This document shows, in pieces, positions 18,784 through 27,684 of a stretch of 64,000 bases of DNA. The stretch is taken from NCBI RefSeq assembly GCF_042659445.1, contig NZ_JBHSSR010000016.1, one strand, 5' to 3'. Under the pieces are notes generated by a model that saw only the letters and a list, made by a program, of their open reading frames with translations, was not told where the DNA came from and made no database searches. The translations under genes and the position numbers were made by a program. The DNA comes from Macrococcoides epidermidis (lineage in GTDB: Bacteria > Bacillota > Bacilli > Staphylococcales > Staphylococcaceae). The number at the start of each line of letters is the position of its first letter. The stretch's first letter is position 1.

Positions 18784-19179
18784 ATTTTTATATTCTCTTA
18801 CTGTTTCACCGGCACGACGACTATTGTAATGCGTTGTATTGCCTCTATATTCGCGCGTATTTAACACGATTCCGATATAAACTAACATTAAGAAGAACAT
18901 TAACCAGTGCATAAACATTCCTACAACTGGAATGAATGCTATGGCGTTTGCAATAATGCCTACTACAGCAATTGTAGAAAGTGAAAATCTCGCTTCATTT
19001 GAGCGATCAAGTGCGGTGATGAGTAACATGATAATGTAAATCGAAATATTACTACCAAGCGGTGCCCAACCTAAAGATAAGACATAAGTACCTCCTAAGA
19101 AAGGTAATCCCATAAACCCTTCAGAAAACAACATAATAAAACCAAGAATCAATAAAATAATACGTATTGGACTTTTCAT
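18781..19179 (-). CDS. Small membrane protein, unknown function (132 aa)
   Basis: The product has four hydrophobic segments and a basic C-terminal tail (NSRRAGETVREYKN). I do not recognise a family with confidence. The start at 19179 (MKSPIRIILL) is chosen because GGAGGG lies 8 nt upstream; an ATG at 19194 overlaps that ribosome site. It is divergent from the ribosomal operon. Confidence 0.7.
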   Translation of the reverse strand: MKSPIRIILLILGFIMLFSEGFMGLPFLGGTYVLSLGWAPLGSNISIYIIMLLITALDRSNEARFSLSTIAVVGIIANAIAFIPVVGMFMHWLMFFLMLVYIGIVLNTREYRGNTTHYNSRRAGETVREYKN

Positions 19180-19603
19180 TTTTATACCCTCCAAAATTTA
19201 AAAGTAACAAATGAAACTTTTTCTTTGTATATACATTATAACATGGTATAATCATATTCTATGTAAAAACGCTCAGTTAGACATTTTAAAGTTTCTTCTA
19301 TATTAAATACAGAATAATAAGCGCTTAATATATAATTAATTCATATATATCTATACCTTGAATTTTTGATATTTACTAATAATTAATAAAGATTTAGATA
19401 ATCTTAAAAATATATTAACAAATATCATGAAAACTATTGCTTATTCATTTATATTCGTGTATTATATCTACTGTTGGACTTTAAAAAGCGATGAAGCGAG
19501 AGGTTACTGACACACCCGGCCGCTTTGCCATGGCGATGTGTTTGACAATTTTCGTGGAGAAGTCTATCAAACCAAAATAGACGTTACAAGAGGAGGTAAA
19601 ATT
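19180..19603 (+). promoter_or_regulatory. Intergenic region: promoter and structured leader of the S10 operon
   Basis: The left ~250 bp is AT-rich with no gene seen. A promoter-like pair TTGCTT (19438-19443) and TATTAT (19460-19465) precedes a GC-richer leader (about 19478-19590). The leader includes ACACACCCGGCCGCTTTGCC with a downstream GTGTTTG partner, and a GTCTA...TAGAC hairpin. The leader is closely like one I recall before rpsJ in other Bacilli. A ribosomal-protein autoregulatory role is plausible but inferred. Confidence 0.6.
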
Positions 19604-19912
19604 ATGGCAAAACAAAAAATTCGTATTCGTTTGAAAGCGTATGATCACCGCGTGATCGATCAATCAGCTGAGAAAATCGTAGAAACTGCAAAACGTTCAG
19701 GTGCAGAAGTATCAGGACCGATTCCGTTACCGACGGAAAAAACAGTTTATACAATTATCCGTGCCGTTCATAAGTACAAAGATTCTCGTGAACAGTTTGA
19801 ACAACGCACACACAAACGTTTAATCGACATTGTTAACCCTACACCTAAAACAGTTGATGCTCTTATGGGCTTAAACTTACCATCAGGCGTAGACATCGAA
19901 ATCAAATTATAA
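19604..19912 (+). CDS. rpsJ: 30S ribosomal protein S10
   Basis: S10 lies in the head of the small subunit and, as NusE, also takes part in antitermination with NusB. The 102-aa product begins MAKQKIRIRLKAYDHR and ends VDALMGLNLPSGVDIEIKL, both diagnostic. ATG 19604 follows AGAGGAGG. It opens the S10 operon. Confidence 0.97.
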   Translation: MAKQKIRIRLKAYDHRVIDQSAEKIVETAKRSGAEVSGPIPLPTEKTVYTIIRAVHKYKDSREQFEQRTHKRLIDIVNPTPKTVDALMGLNLPSGVDIEIKL

Positions 19913-19938
19913 TAATAAAGTAGGAGGTGCGACTTTCG

Positions 19939-20601
19939 ATGACCAAAGGAATCTTAGGAAGAAAAGTTGGAATGACACAAGTATTCGCTGAAAACGGTGA
20001 ATTAATTCCAGTAACAGTAGTAGAAGCAGCACAAAACGTAGTATTACAAAAGAAAACTGAAGAAGTTGATGGTTACTCATCAATCCAAATCGGTTTTGAA
20101 GACAAACAAGCTTACAAAGCAACGCGTAAATCAAACAAATTTGCGACGAAACCAGCTGAAGGCCATGCTAAAAAAGCAGGCACAGCACCTAAGCGCTTCA
20201 TTCGTGAATTCAGAAACGTAGATGCTTCTGAATACGAAGTAGGTCAAGAAGTCACTGTGGACGCGTTCCAAGCTGGTGACATCGTTGACGTAACAGGAGT
20301 TTCTAAGGGTAAAGGTTTCCAAGGGGCTATTAAACGTCACGGTCAATCACGTGGACCTATGAGTCACGGTTCTCGTTACCACAGACGCCCAGGTTCAATG
20401 GGTATGGCATCTGACGCTTCTAAAGTATTTAAAGGTAAAGCATTACCAGGCCGTATGGGTGGTAATACAGTTACGATGCAAAACTTAGAAATCGTTAAAG
20501 TAGACGCTGAAGCGAACGTTATCTTAGTTAAAGGTAATGTACCAGGACCTAAAAAAGGTTTAGTAAAAATTCAAACTTCAATTAAAAAAGGTAATAAATA
20601 A
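19939..20601 (+). CDS. rplC: 50S ribosomal protein L3
   Basis: L3 binds near the 3' end of 23S rRNA and starts large-subunit assembly. The 220-aa product begins MTKGILGRKVGMTQVF and carries the SHGSRYHRRPGSMG loop that reaches the peptidyl-transferase centre. The start at 19939 uses AGGAGGTG at 19921-19928; an upstream in-frame codon at 19927 overlaps that site. Confidence 0.97.
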   Translation: MTKGILGRKVGMTQVFAENGELIPVTVVEAAQNVVLQKKTEEVDGYSSIQIGFEDKQAYKATRKSNKFATKPAEGHAKKAGTAPKRFIREFRNVDASEYEVGQEVTVDAFQAGDIVDVTGVSKGKGFQGAIKRHGQSRGPMSHGSRYHRRPGSMGMASDASKVFKGKALPGRMGGNTVTMQNLEIVKVDAEANVILVKGNVPGPKKGLVKIQTSIKKGNK

Positions 20602-20629
20602 GTAACCACGAAAGGAGGAAACAAACATA

Positions 20630-21253
20630 ATGGCAAATTATGATGTATTAAAAGTAGATGGAACAAAAGCTGGTTCAATCGAATTAAACGAAAGTGTATT
20701 CGGAATCGAACCTAATCAACATGTATTATTCGAAGCAATTAACTTACAAAGAGCTTCTATGCGTCAAGGAACGCACGCAGTTAAAAACCGTTCAGCAGTA
20801 CGCGGTGGCGGACGTAAACCTTGGAAGCAAAAAGGTACTGGACGTGCGCGTCAAGGTACTATCCGTGCTCCACAATGGCGTGGTGGTGGTATCGTATTCG
20901 GTCCAACACCAAGAAGTTATTCGTACAAAATGCCTAAAAAAATGCGTCGCTTAGCTTTACGTTCAGCGTTATCAGCTAAAGTGAAAGAAAACGCATTTAC
21001 AGTTTTAGAATCATTAACTTTTGATGCTCCTAAAACAAAAGAATTCAAAAACATGACTACTACTTTAGAGTTACCAAGAAAAGTATTATTCATCGTTGAA
21101 GCTGAAGATGTAAACGTAGCATTATCTGCACGTAACATCCCAGGCGTAACTGTTATTACTGCTACTGGCTTAAACGTTTTAGATATCGTTCATGCGAATC
21201 AAGTAGTAATGACGAAAGGTGCAGTTGAAAAAGTAGAGGAGGTGCTTGGTTAA
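20630..21253 (+). CDS. rplD: 50S ribosomal protein L4
   Basis: L4 lines the peptide exit tunnel and in many bacteria represses its own operon. The 207-aa product contains the conserved tunnel loop with GGGRKPWKQKGTGRARQG and the C-terminal NARN-like motif SARNIPGV. Its stop overlaps the rplW start by one base (TAATG), implying coupled translation. Confidence 0.97.
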   Translation: MANYDVLKVDGTKAGSIELNESVFGIEPNQHVLFEAINLQRASMRQGTHAVKNRSAVRGGGRKPWKQKGTGRARQGTIRAPQWRGGGIVFGPTPRSYSYKMPKKMRRLALRSALSAKVKENAFTVLESLTFDAPKTKEFKNMTTTLELPRKVLFIVEAEDVNVALSARNIPGVTVITATGLNVLDIVHANQVVMTKGAVEKVEEVLG

Positions 21254-21528
21254 TGGAAAATCGCGATATCATTAAGCGCCCCGTTATCACTGAACGTTCA
21301 TCTGAACAAATGGCACAAGATAAATACACATTTGATGTAGATACGCGTGCAAACAAAACTCAAATCAAAATTGCTATCGAAGATATCTTTGATGTAAAAG
21401 TTGATAAAGTAAACGTTATGAACTATAAAGCTAAGAAAAAACGTGTTGGCCGTCACAGCGGTTACACAAACAAAAGAAGAAAAGCGATCGTTACTTTAAA
21501 AGACGGTTCAATCGACTTCTTCAGCTAA
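21253..21528 (+). CDS. rplW: 50S ribosomal protein L23
   Basis: L23 sits at the tunnel exit and is the docking site for trigger factor and SRP. The 91-aa product has the family start IIKRPVITERS and the KKKRVGRHSGYT loop. The start overlaps the rplD stop. Confidence 0.96.
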   Translation: MENRDIIKRPVITERSSEQMAQDKYTFDVDTRANKTQIKIAIEDIFDVKVDKVNVMNYKAKKKRVGRHSGYTNKRRKAIVTLKDGSIDFFS

Positions 21529-21575
21529 AATTAAACTAAAAAATAAACATTTACCATTAAGGAGGTAAAACGACA

Positions 21576-22406
21576 ATGGCAATTAAACATTATAAGCCAA
21601 TAACAAACGGTCGTCGTAATATGACAGGTTCAGATTTCGCTGAAATTACGTCAACGTCACCTGAAAAGTCATTACTTGAGCCCCTTCCGAGAAAAGCGGG
21701 TCGTAATAACCAAGGTAAGTTAACAGTACGTCACAGAGGTGGCGGTCATAAACGTCAATACCGTGTAATTGATTTCAAACGTAACAAAGATGGTATCCCA
21801 GCGAAAGTGGCTACAATCGAATACGATCCAAACCGCTCAGCAAATATCGCTTTATTACATTACTTAGACGGAGAAAAACGCTACATTATCGCTCCTAAAG
21901 GATTAACAGTTGGTACACAAGTATTCAACGGTCCTGAAGCTGATATTAAAGTAGGTAACGCATTACCATTAGCAAACATCCCAGTAGGTACAGTAATTCA
22001 TAACATCGAATTAAAACCTGGTAAGGGTGGCCAATTAGTACGTTCAGCTGGAGCTTCAGCTCAAGTACTTGGTAAAGAAGGTAAATACGTATTAGTTCGT
22101 TTAAAATCTGGTGAAGTTCGTATGATCTTAGCTACTTGCCGTGCTACAATCGGTCAAGTTGGTAACGAGCAACACGAATTAATCAACATTGGTAAAGCGG
22201 GTCGTTCTAGATGGAAAGGTATCCGTCCAACAGTTCGTGGTTCTGTAATGAACCCTAACGATCACCCACACGGTGGTGGTGAAGGTCGTACTTCAATCGG
22301 TCGTCCATCTCCAATGTCACCATGGGGTAAACCAACGCTTGGTAAGAAAACTCGTAAGAAGAAAAACCGTTCTAACAAACTTATCGTTCGTGGACGTAAA
22401 AAATAA
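21576..22406 (+). CDS. rplB: 50S ribosomal protein L2
   Basis: L2 supports peptidyl-transferase activity and subunit joining. The 276-aa product shows the RHRGGGHKRQYRVIDFKR motif and the functional loop PTVRGSVMNPNDHPHGGGEG with its conserved histidine. RBS is AAGGAGGT. Confidence 0.98.
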   Translation: MAIKHYKPITNGRRNMTGSDFAEITSTSPEKSLLEPLPRKAGRNNQGKLTVRHRGGGHKRQYRVIDFKRNKDGIPAKVATIEYDPNRSANIALLHYLDGEKRYIIAPKGLTVGTQVFNGPEADIKVGNALPLANIPVGTVIHNIELKPGKGGQLVRSAGASAQVLGKEGKYVLVRLKSGEVRMILATCRATIGQVGNEQHELINIGKAGRSRWKGIRPTVRGSVMNPNDHPHGGGEGRTSIGRPSPMSPWGKPTLGKKTRKKKNRSNKLIVRGRKK

Positions 22407-22412
22407 TAATAA

Positions 22413-22453
22413 CTTACTTAAGTTAGCGGCATAGACCGCTAACGACAGGTAAG
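22413..22453 (+). promoter_or_regulatory. Hairpin between rplB and rpsS
   Basis: TTAGCGG (22423-22429) pairs with CCGCTAA (22436-22442), enclosed by CTTAC/GTAAG (22413-22417 with 22449-22453). There is no T-run, so it is not a simple terminator. It may be an RNA processing or regulatory element inside the operon. Confidence 0.5.
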
Positions 22454-22472
22454 ACATGAGGGAGGCGCCATA

Positions 22473-22751
22473 ATGGCTCGTAGTCTTAAAAAAGGACCTT
22501 TCATCGATGATCACTTAATGAAAAAAGTTGAAGCATTAGAGGAAGGCGGCAAAAAAACAGTAATCAAAACTTGGTCTCGTCGCTCTACAATTTTCCCGAA
22601 CTTTATCGGACACACTATCGCAGTATACGATGGACGTAAACACGTACCTGTATACGTAACTGAAGATATGGTTGGACATAAATTAGGTGAATTCGCACCA
22701 ACTCGTACTTACAAAGGTCACGGTGCAGACGACAAGAAAACTAAACGCTAA
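22473..22751 (+). CDS. rpsS: 30S ribosomal protein S19
   Basis: S19 lies in the 30S head beside S13 and the A-site tRNA. The 92-aa product begins MARSLKKGPFIDDHLMKKVE and contains STIFPNFIGHTIAVYDGRKH. RBS GGGAGGC precedes ATG. Confidence 0.97.
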   Translation: MARSLKKGPFIDDHLMKKVEALEEGGKKTVIKTWSRRSTIFPNFIGHTIAVYDGRKHVPVYVTEDMVGHKLGEFAPTRTYKGHGADDKKTKR

Positions 22752-22773
22752 TTTCAAATAAGGAGGAATAACC

Positions 22774-23151
22774 ATGGAAGCAAAAGCGGTTGCAAGAACA
22801 ATCAGAATCGCACCTCGTAAAGTGAGATTAGTTTTAGATCTTATCAGAGGTAAAGAAGTAGCGGAAGCTATCGCTATTTTAAAATTAACAAACAAAGCAT
22901 CATCACCAGTAGTTGAAAAGTTATTAATGTCAGCATTAGCTAATGCAGAACATAACTATGATATGAATATTGATACTTTAATCGTTAAAGAAGCTTATGC
23001 AAACGAAGGACCAACTTTAAAACGTTTCCGTCCACGTGCACAAGGTCGTGCAAGTGCGATCAACAAACGTACAAGCCACATCACAATCGTTGTTGGCGAC
23101 AAAGAAGTAAAAACTTCAAACAAAGCAGTAACTACAGAAGAAGCAAAATAA
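22774..23151 (+). CDS. rplV: 50S ribosomal protein L22
   Basis: L22 has a long hairpin that lines the exit tunnel near the macrolide site. The 125-aa product begins MEAKAVARTIRIAPRKVRL and has the LKRFRPRAQGRASAINKRTS hairpin. A C-terminal tail of about ten residues is rich in K and T. Confidence 0.97.
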   Translation: MEAKAVARTIRIAPRKVRLVLDLIRGKEVAEAIAILKLTNKASSPVVEKLLMSALANAEHNYDMNIDTLIVKEAYANEGPTLKRFRPRAQGRASAINKRTSHITIVVGDKEVKTSNKAVTTEEAK

Positions 23152-23178
23152 TTTCAATCTCATTAAGGAGGGAATACA

Positions 23179-23832
23179 GTGGGTCAAAAAATTAATCCTA
23201 TCGGACTTCGTGTCGGAATCATTCGTGACTGGGATGCGAAATGGTATGCAGAAAAAGATTTCGCTACTCTATTACATGAAGACTTAAAAGTTCGTAAATA
23301 TATCGCAGAAAACTTAAAAGACGCTTCTGTTTCTCGTGTAGAAATCGAACGCGCAGCGAACCGTGTAAACATCGCTATCCACACTGGTAAACCTGGTATG
23401 GTTATCGGTAAAGGCGGATCAGAAATCGAAAAATTACGTAACGCATTAAACAGCTTAACTGGTAAACGTGTTCACATCAACGTTATTGAAATCAAAAAGG
23501 TTGATATGGATGCTACATTAGTTGCGGAAAACATTGCACGTCAATTAGAAAACCGTGTATCATTCCGTCGTGCTCAAAAACAAGCGATCCAACGTGCTAT
23601 GAAGTTAGGTGCTAAAGGTATCAAAACTCAAGTATCAGGTCGTTTAGGCGGCGCAGACATCGCGCGTGCTGAACAATATTCAGAAGGAACTGTTCCACTT
23701 CATACATTACGTGCTGACATTGATTACGCACATGCAGAAGCAGACACTACTTACGGTAAATTAGGTGTTAAAGTATGGATCTATCGTGGTGAAGTTCTTC
23801 CTACAAAGAAGTCTAGTGAAGGAGGAAAATAG
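23179..23832 (+). CDS. rpsC: 30S ribosomal protein S3
   Basis: S3 forms part of the mRNA entry channel. The 217-aa product starts at GTG with MGQKINPIGLRVGIIRDWDA, has a KH domain with VIGKGGSEIEKLR, and the C-terminal domain with GRLGGADIARAE. RBS AAGGAGGG lies 9 nt upstream. Confidence 0.97.
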   Translation: MGQKINPIGLRVGIIRDWDAKWYAEKDFATLLHEDLKVRKYIAENLKDASVSRVEIERAANRVNIAIHTGKPGMVIGKGGSEIEKLRNALNSLTGKRVHINVIEIKKVDMDATLVAENIARQLENRVSFRRAQKQAIQRAMKLGAKGIKTQVSGRLGGADIARAEQYSEGTVPLHTLRADIDYAHAEADTTYGKLGVKVWIYRGEVLPTKKSSEGGK

Positions 23833-23834
23833 TA

Positions 23835-24269
23835 ATGTTATTACCTAAACGTGTAAAATACCGTCGTCAACATAGACCTAAAACAACTGGTCGTTCTAAA
23901 GGCGGAAACGAAGTAACATTTGGTGAATATGGTTTACAAGCAACTACAGCTGCTTGGATTACATCTCGTCAAATTGAATCAGCTCGTATTGCAATGACTC
24001 GTTACATGAAACGTGGCGGGAAAGTTTGGATTAAAATCTTCCCTCACACACCATATACTAAAAAACCATTAGAAGTACGTATGGGATCTGGTAAAGGTGC
24101 AGTTGAAGGATGGGTAGCAGTAGTAAAACCTGGACGTATTATGTTTGAAATCGCAGGCGTATCTGAAGAAGTAGCGCGCGAAGCATTACGTTTAGCATCT
24201 CACAAACTTCCAGTGAAAACTAAGTTTGTAAAACGTGAAGAATTGGGTGGTGACACAAATGAAAGCTAA
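23835..24269 (+). CDS. rplP: 50S ribosomal protein L16
   Basis: L16 helps place tRNAs at the A site. The 144-aa product begins MLLPKRVKYRRQHRP and contains MGSGKGAVEGWVAVVKPGR. It starts two bases after the rpsC stop, and the rpmC start lies inside its end. Confidence 0.97.
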   Translation: MLLPKRVKYRRQHRPKTTGRSKGGNEVTFGEYGLQATTAAWITSRQIESARIAMTRYMKRGGKVWIKIFPHTPYTKKPLEVRMGSGKGAVEGWVAVVKPGRIMFEIAGVSEEVAREALRLASHKLPVKTKFVKREELGGDTNES

Positions 24270-24471
24270 GGAAATTAGAGATTTAACCACTTCAGAAATT
24301 GAAACTAAAGTAAAATCGCTTAAAGAGGAACTTTTCAACCTACGCTTTCAGTTAGCTACAGGTCAACTTGAAAATACAGCACGTATTCGCGAAGTGAAAA
24401 AATCAATCGCGCGTATGAAAACTGTTGTACGTGAAAGAGAAATCGAGCAACAAAAAACTGAACAAAAATAA
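24259..24471 (+). CDS. rpmC: 50S ribosomal protein L29
   Basis: L29 is a small helical-hairpin protein at the tunnel exit near L23. The 70-aa product starts MKAKEIRDLTTSEIE and has LKEELFNLRFQLATGQLEN. The chosen ATG overlaps the rplP end by 11 nt, with GGTGGTG upstream as ribosome site. Confidence 0.96.
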   Translation: MKAKEIRDLTTSEIETKVKSLKEELFNLRFQLATGQLENTARIREVKKSIARMKTVVREREIEQQKTEQK

Positions 24472-24497
24472 TTTTTAAGGAATAGGAGGGAACTCTT

Positions 24498-24761
24498 GTG
24501 AGCGAAAGAAACGATCGTAAAGTTTACACAGGTAAAGTTGTATCTGACAAAATGGATAAAACTATCACTGTTGTAGTTGAAACTTATAAAACACATTCTT
24601 TATACGGCAAACGTGTAAAGTACTCTAAAAAATATAAAGCACATGATGAAAACAACACAGCGAAAATGGGCGATATCGTAAAAATTATGGAAACACGTCC
24701 TTTATCAGCTACAAAACGCTTCCGTTTAGTAGAAGTTGTTGAAGAATCAATTATCATTTAA
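24498..24761 (+). CDS. rpsQ: 30S ribosomal protein S17
   Basis: S17 is a primary 16S rRNA binder with an OB fold. The 87-aa product starts at GTG (MSERNDRKVYTGKVVSDKMD) and has TITVVVETYKTHSLYGKRV. RBS is AGGAGG. Confidence 0.96.
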   Translation: MSERNDRKVYTGKVVSDKMDKTITVVVETYKTHSLYGKRVKYSKKYKAHDENNTAKMGDIVKIMETRPLSATKRFRLVEVVEESIII

Positions 24762-24791
24762 TAAGTAAATTAGATAAAGGAGGTAACTCGA

Positions 24792-25160
24792 ATGATCCAA
24801 CAAGAATCACGCTTGAAAGTAGCAGATAACTCTGGTGCTCGTGAAGTATTAACTATTAAAGTATTAGGCGGATCTGGTCGTAAAACAGCTAACATCGGTG
24901 ACGTAATCGTATGTACAGTTAAAAATGCTACACCAGGTGGCGTTGTTAAAAAAGGTGACGTTGTTAAAGCTGTTATCGTTCGTACTAAATCTGGTGTACG
25001 TCGTAACGACGGTTCATACATCAAATTTGACGAAAACGCTTGTGTTATCATCCGTGATGACAAAGGACCTCGTGGAACACGTATCTTTGGACCTGTTGCA
25101 CGTGAATTACGTGAAGGTAACTTCATGAAAATCGTTTCATTAGCACCTGAAGTATTATAA
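24792..25160 (+). CDS. rplN: 50S ribosomal protein L14
   Basis: L14 lies at the subunit interface and binds the silencing factor RsfS. The 122-aa product begins MIQQESRLKVADNSGAREVL and ends FMKIVSLAPEVL, both standard for the family. Confidence 0.97.
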   Translation: MIQQESRLKVADNSGAREVLTIKVLGGSGRKTANIGDVIVCTVKNATPGGVVKKGDVVKAVIVRTKSGVRRNDGSYIKFDENACVIIRDDKGPRGTRIFGPVARELREGNFMKIVSLAPEVL

Positions 25161-25191
25161 TAAACACTAATAAAGAGGAGGTGTCTACGAC

Positions 25192-25500
25192 ATGCATATT
25201 AAAAAAGGCGACAAAGTTATCGTTATCACAGGTAAAGATAAAGGTAAAACAGGAACAGTAATCGAAGCTCTTCCTAAAAAAGATCGCGTAGTTGTTGAAG
25301 GTGTAAACATCGCAAAAAAACACCAAAAACCTACTCAAATGAATCCTGAAGGCGGCATCGTTGAATTTGAAGCTGCAATTCACGTTTCAAATGTTATGTT
25401 AATTGACCCAAAAACAAACAAACCAACACGTGTTGGTACGAAAATAGAAGATGGCAAGAAAGTACGTGTAGCTAAGAAATCTGGAGAAATCATTAAATAA
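25192..25500 (+). CDS. rplX: 50S ribosomal protein L24
   Basis: L24 is an assembly-initiating protein with a KOW motif. The 102-aa product begins MHIKKGDKVIVITGKDKGKT and has GGIVEFEAAIHVSNVMLIDP. RBS is AGAGGAGGTG. Confidence 0.97.
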   Translation: MHIKKGDKVIVITGKDKGKTGTVIEALPKKDRVVVEGVNIAKKHQKPTQMNPEGGIVEFEAAIHVSNVMLIDPKTNKPTRVGTKIEDGKKVRVAKKSGEIIK

Positions 25501-25523
25501 TTATCTGGAAGGAGGTTCTCACA

Positions 25524-26069
25524 TTGACACAAACACGTTTAAAAGAAAAATTCATTAAAGAAATCTCACCTGAAATGATGAAGAAATTTAATTACGCATC
25601 AGTGATGGAAGTACCAAAAATCGAAAAAATCGTAGTAAACATGGGTATCGGTGACGCTGTTCAAAACTCTAAAGTCTTAGACTCAGCAGTTGAAGAATTA
25701 CAAGCAATCACTGGTCAAAAACCAATGGTTACACGTGCTAAAAAATCAATCGCAACATTCCGTTTACGTGAAGGTATGCCAATCGGAGCAAAAGTTACTT
25801 TACGTGGCGAAAGAATGTACGAATTCTTTGATAAATTAGTAAACGTTTCATTACCTCGTGTACGTGACTTCCGTGGTATCTCAAACAAAGCGTTTGACGG
25901 TCGCGGTAACTACACATTAGGTGTAAAAGAACAATTAATTTTCCCTGAAATCGATTATGATAAAGTAAGTAAAACACGCGGAATGGATATCGTTATCGTA
26001 ACTACTGCTAACACTGACGAGGAAGCTCGTGAATTGTTAACACAATTCGGTATGCCATTTCAAAAGTAA
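25524..26069 (+). CDS. rplE: 50S ribosomal protein L5
   Basis: L5 binds 5S rRNA and contacts P-site tRNA. The 181-aa product starts at TTG (MTQTRLKEKFIKE) after GGAGG and contains VVNMGIGDAVQNSK and RDFRGISNKAFDGRGNYTLG. Confidence 0.97.
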   Translation: MTQTRLKEKFIKEISPEMMKKFNYASVMEVPKIEKIVVNMGIGDAVQNSKVLDSAVEELQAITGQKPMVTRAKKSIATFRLREGMPIGAKVTLRGERMYEFFDKLVNVSLPRVRDFRGISNKAFDGRGNYTLGVKEQLIFPEIDYDKVSKTRGMDIVIVTTANTDEEARELLTQFGMPFQK

Positions 26070-26097
26070 TCTCTAATATAAAAGGAGGCTAAATTTA

Positions 26098-26283
26098 GTG
26101 GCTAAAAAATCAATGATCGCTAAACAACAGCGTAAACAAAAATTTAAAGTACAAGAATACACTCGTTGTGAACGTTGCGGACGTCCACATTCAGTATTAC
26201 GCAAATTCAAACTTTGCCGTATTTGTTTCCGTGAATTAGCTTATAAAGGTCAGATTCCTGGCGTTAAAAAAGCAAGCTGGTAA
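26098..26283 (+). CDS. rpsZ: 30S ribosomal protein S14, zinc-binding type (61 aa)
   Basis: This is the short, zinc-dependent S14 form (often listed as rpsN or rpsZ). Two CxxC pairs are present (CERC at about 24-27 and CRIC at about 40-43), and the tail is GQIPGVKKASW. The start is GTG after AAGGAGG. A zinc-independent S14 paralogue, if present, lies elsewhere. Confidence 0.96.
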   Translation: MAKKSMIAKQQRKQKFKVQEYTRCERCGRPHSVLRKFKLCRICFRELAYKGQIPGVKKASW

Positions 26284-26312
26284 AATTCAAACCTGAAAGG
26301 AGGATATTTTAA

Positions 26313-26711
26313 ATGACTATGTCAGATCCAATCGCAGATATGCTAACTCGCGTACGTAACGCAAACATGGTACGTCACGAGAAATTAGAATTACCTGCAT
26401 CAAACATTAAAAAAGAAATCGCTGAAATCCTTAAACGTGAAGGATTCGTTAAAAGTGTTGAATATATTGAAGATGATAAACAAGGTGTTATCCGTATGTT
26501 CTTAAAATACGGTTCTAACAACGAACGTGTTATCACTGGTTTAAAACGTATCTCTAAACCTGGTTTACGTGTATACGCGAAAGCTGATGAATTACCAAAA
26601 GTATTAAATGGTTTAGGTATTGCATTAGTTTCAACTTCTGAAGGTGTATTAACTGATAAAGAAGCGCGTCAACGTAACATCGGTGGAGAAGTATTAGCTT
26701 ACATCTGGTAA
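26313..26711 (+). CDS. rpsH: 30S ribosomal protein S8
   Basis: S8 is a central 16S rRNA binder and, in other bacteria, an operon repressor. The 132-aa product begins MTMSDPIADMLTRVRNAN and ends with STSEGVLTDKEARQRNIGGE. RBS AAGGAGG. Confidence 0.97.
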   Translation: MTMSDPIADMLTRVRNANMVRHEKLELPASNIKKEIAEILKREGFVKSVEYIEDDKQGVIRMFLKYGSNNERVITGLKRISKPGLRVYAKADELPKVLNGLGIALVSTSEGVLTDKEARQRNIGGEVLAYIW

Positions 26712-26739
26712 GAATTATTAAAGAAGGAGGTGCCGACTA

Positions 26740-27276
26740 ATGAGTCGTGTTGGTAAGAAGATTATTGAAATCCCAGCTGGGGTTGACATTAAAATCGACG
26801 GTAATACTGTAACGGTTAAAGGACCTAAAGGTGAATTAACTAGAACATTTAACGAAGAAATGACATATAAATTAGAAGACAATACTTTAGAAGTAGTTCG
26901 TCCATCTGATTCTAAAGCTCATAAAACAATCCACGGAACTACACGTGCTTTAATCGCTAACATGGTTGAAGGTGTATCTAAAGGATTTGAAAAGAACTTA
27001 GAATTAATCGGGGTTGGTTACCGTGCTCAAATGCAAGGTAAAAACTTAATCCTTAACGTTGGATACTCTCACCCAATTGAAATCGTAGCTGAAGATGGTA
27101 TTACATTATCAGTAGATAAAAATACGAAAGTAAAAGTTGAAGGTATTTCTAAAGAACGTGTTGGAGCAATCGCTTCAAATATCCGTGCTACTCGTCCTCC
27201 AGAGCCTTACAAAGGTAAAGGTGTACGTTACGAAGGCGAATATGTTCGTCGTAAAGAAGGTAAAACTGGTAAGTAA
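26740..27276 (+). CDS. rplF: 50S ribosomal protein L6
   Basis: L6 lies near the sarcin-ricin loop. The 178-aa product begins MSRVGKKIIEIPAGVDI and has the C-terminal RPPEPYKGKGVRYEGEYVRR motif. Confidence 0.97.
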   Translation: MSRVGKKIIEIPAGVDIKIDGNTVTVKGPKGELTRTFNEEMTYKLEDNTLEVVRPSDSKAHKTIHGTTRALIANMVEGVSKGFEKNLELIGVGYRAQMQGKNLILNVGYSHPIEIVAEDGITLSVDKNTKVKVEGISKERVGAIASNIRATRPPEPYKGKGVRYEGEYVRRKEGKTGK

Positions 27277-27303
27277 TCTCTAAAATAGGAAAGGAGAATA
27301 TTC

Positions 27304-27666
27304 ATGATCACTAAAATCGATAAGAACAAAGTGCGTATGAAAAGACATGCTCGTGTACGTAGTAGATTAGCTGGTACTACTGAGCGTCCTCGTTTAAACG
27401 TATATCGTTCAAACAAACACATTTACGCACAAGTGATTGATGACGTTAAAGGTGTAACTTTAGCTCAAGCATCAACACAAGATAAAGGTTTAGGCTTAGA
27501 AGCTACTTCAAATGTTGAAGCAGCAGCTAAAGTCGGTGAAGCAGTTGCTAAATTAGCAGTAGAAAAAGGCGTTAAAGCAGTTGTATTCGACCGCGGAGGA
27601 TATTTATTCCACGGACGTGTAAAAGCATTAGCTGATGCAGCACGCGAAAACGGTTTAGAATTTTAA
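27304..27666 (+). CDS. rplR: 50S ribosomal protein L18
   Basis: L18 binds 5S rRNA with L5. The 120-aa product contains RPRLNVYRSNKHIYAQVIDD and ends FHGRVKALADAARENGLEF. Confidence 0.97.
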   Translation: MITKIDKNKVRMKRHARVRSRLAGTTERPRLNVYRSNKHIYAQVIDDVKGVTLAQASTQDKGLGLEATSNVEAAAKVGEAVAKLAVEKGVKAVVFDRGGYLFHGRVKALADAARENGLEF

Positions 27667-27684
27667 TAAAAGGAGGAACTCTTA

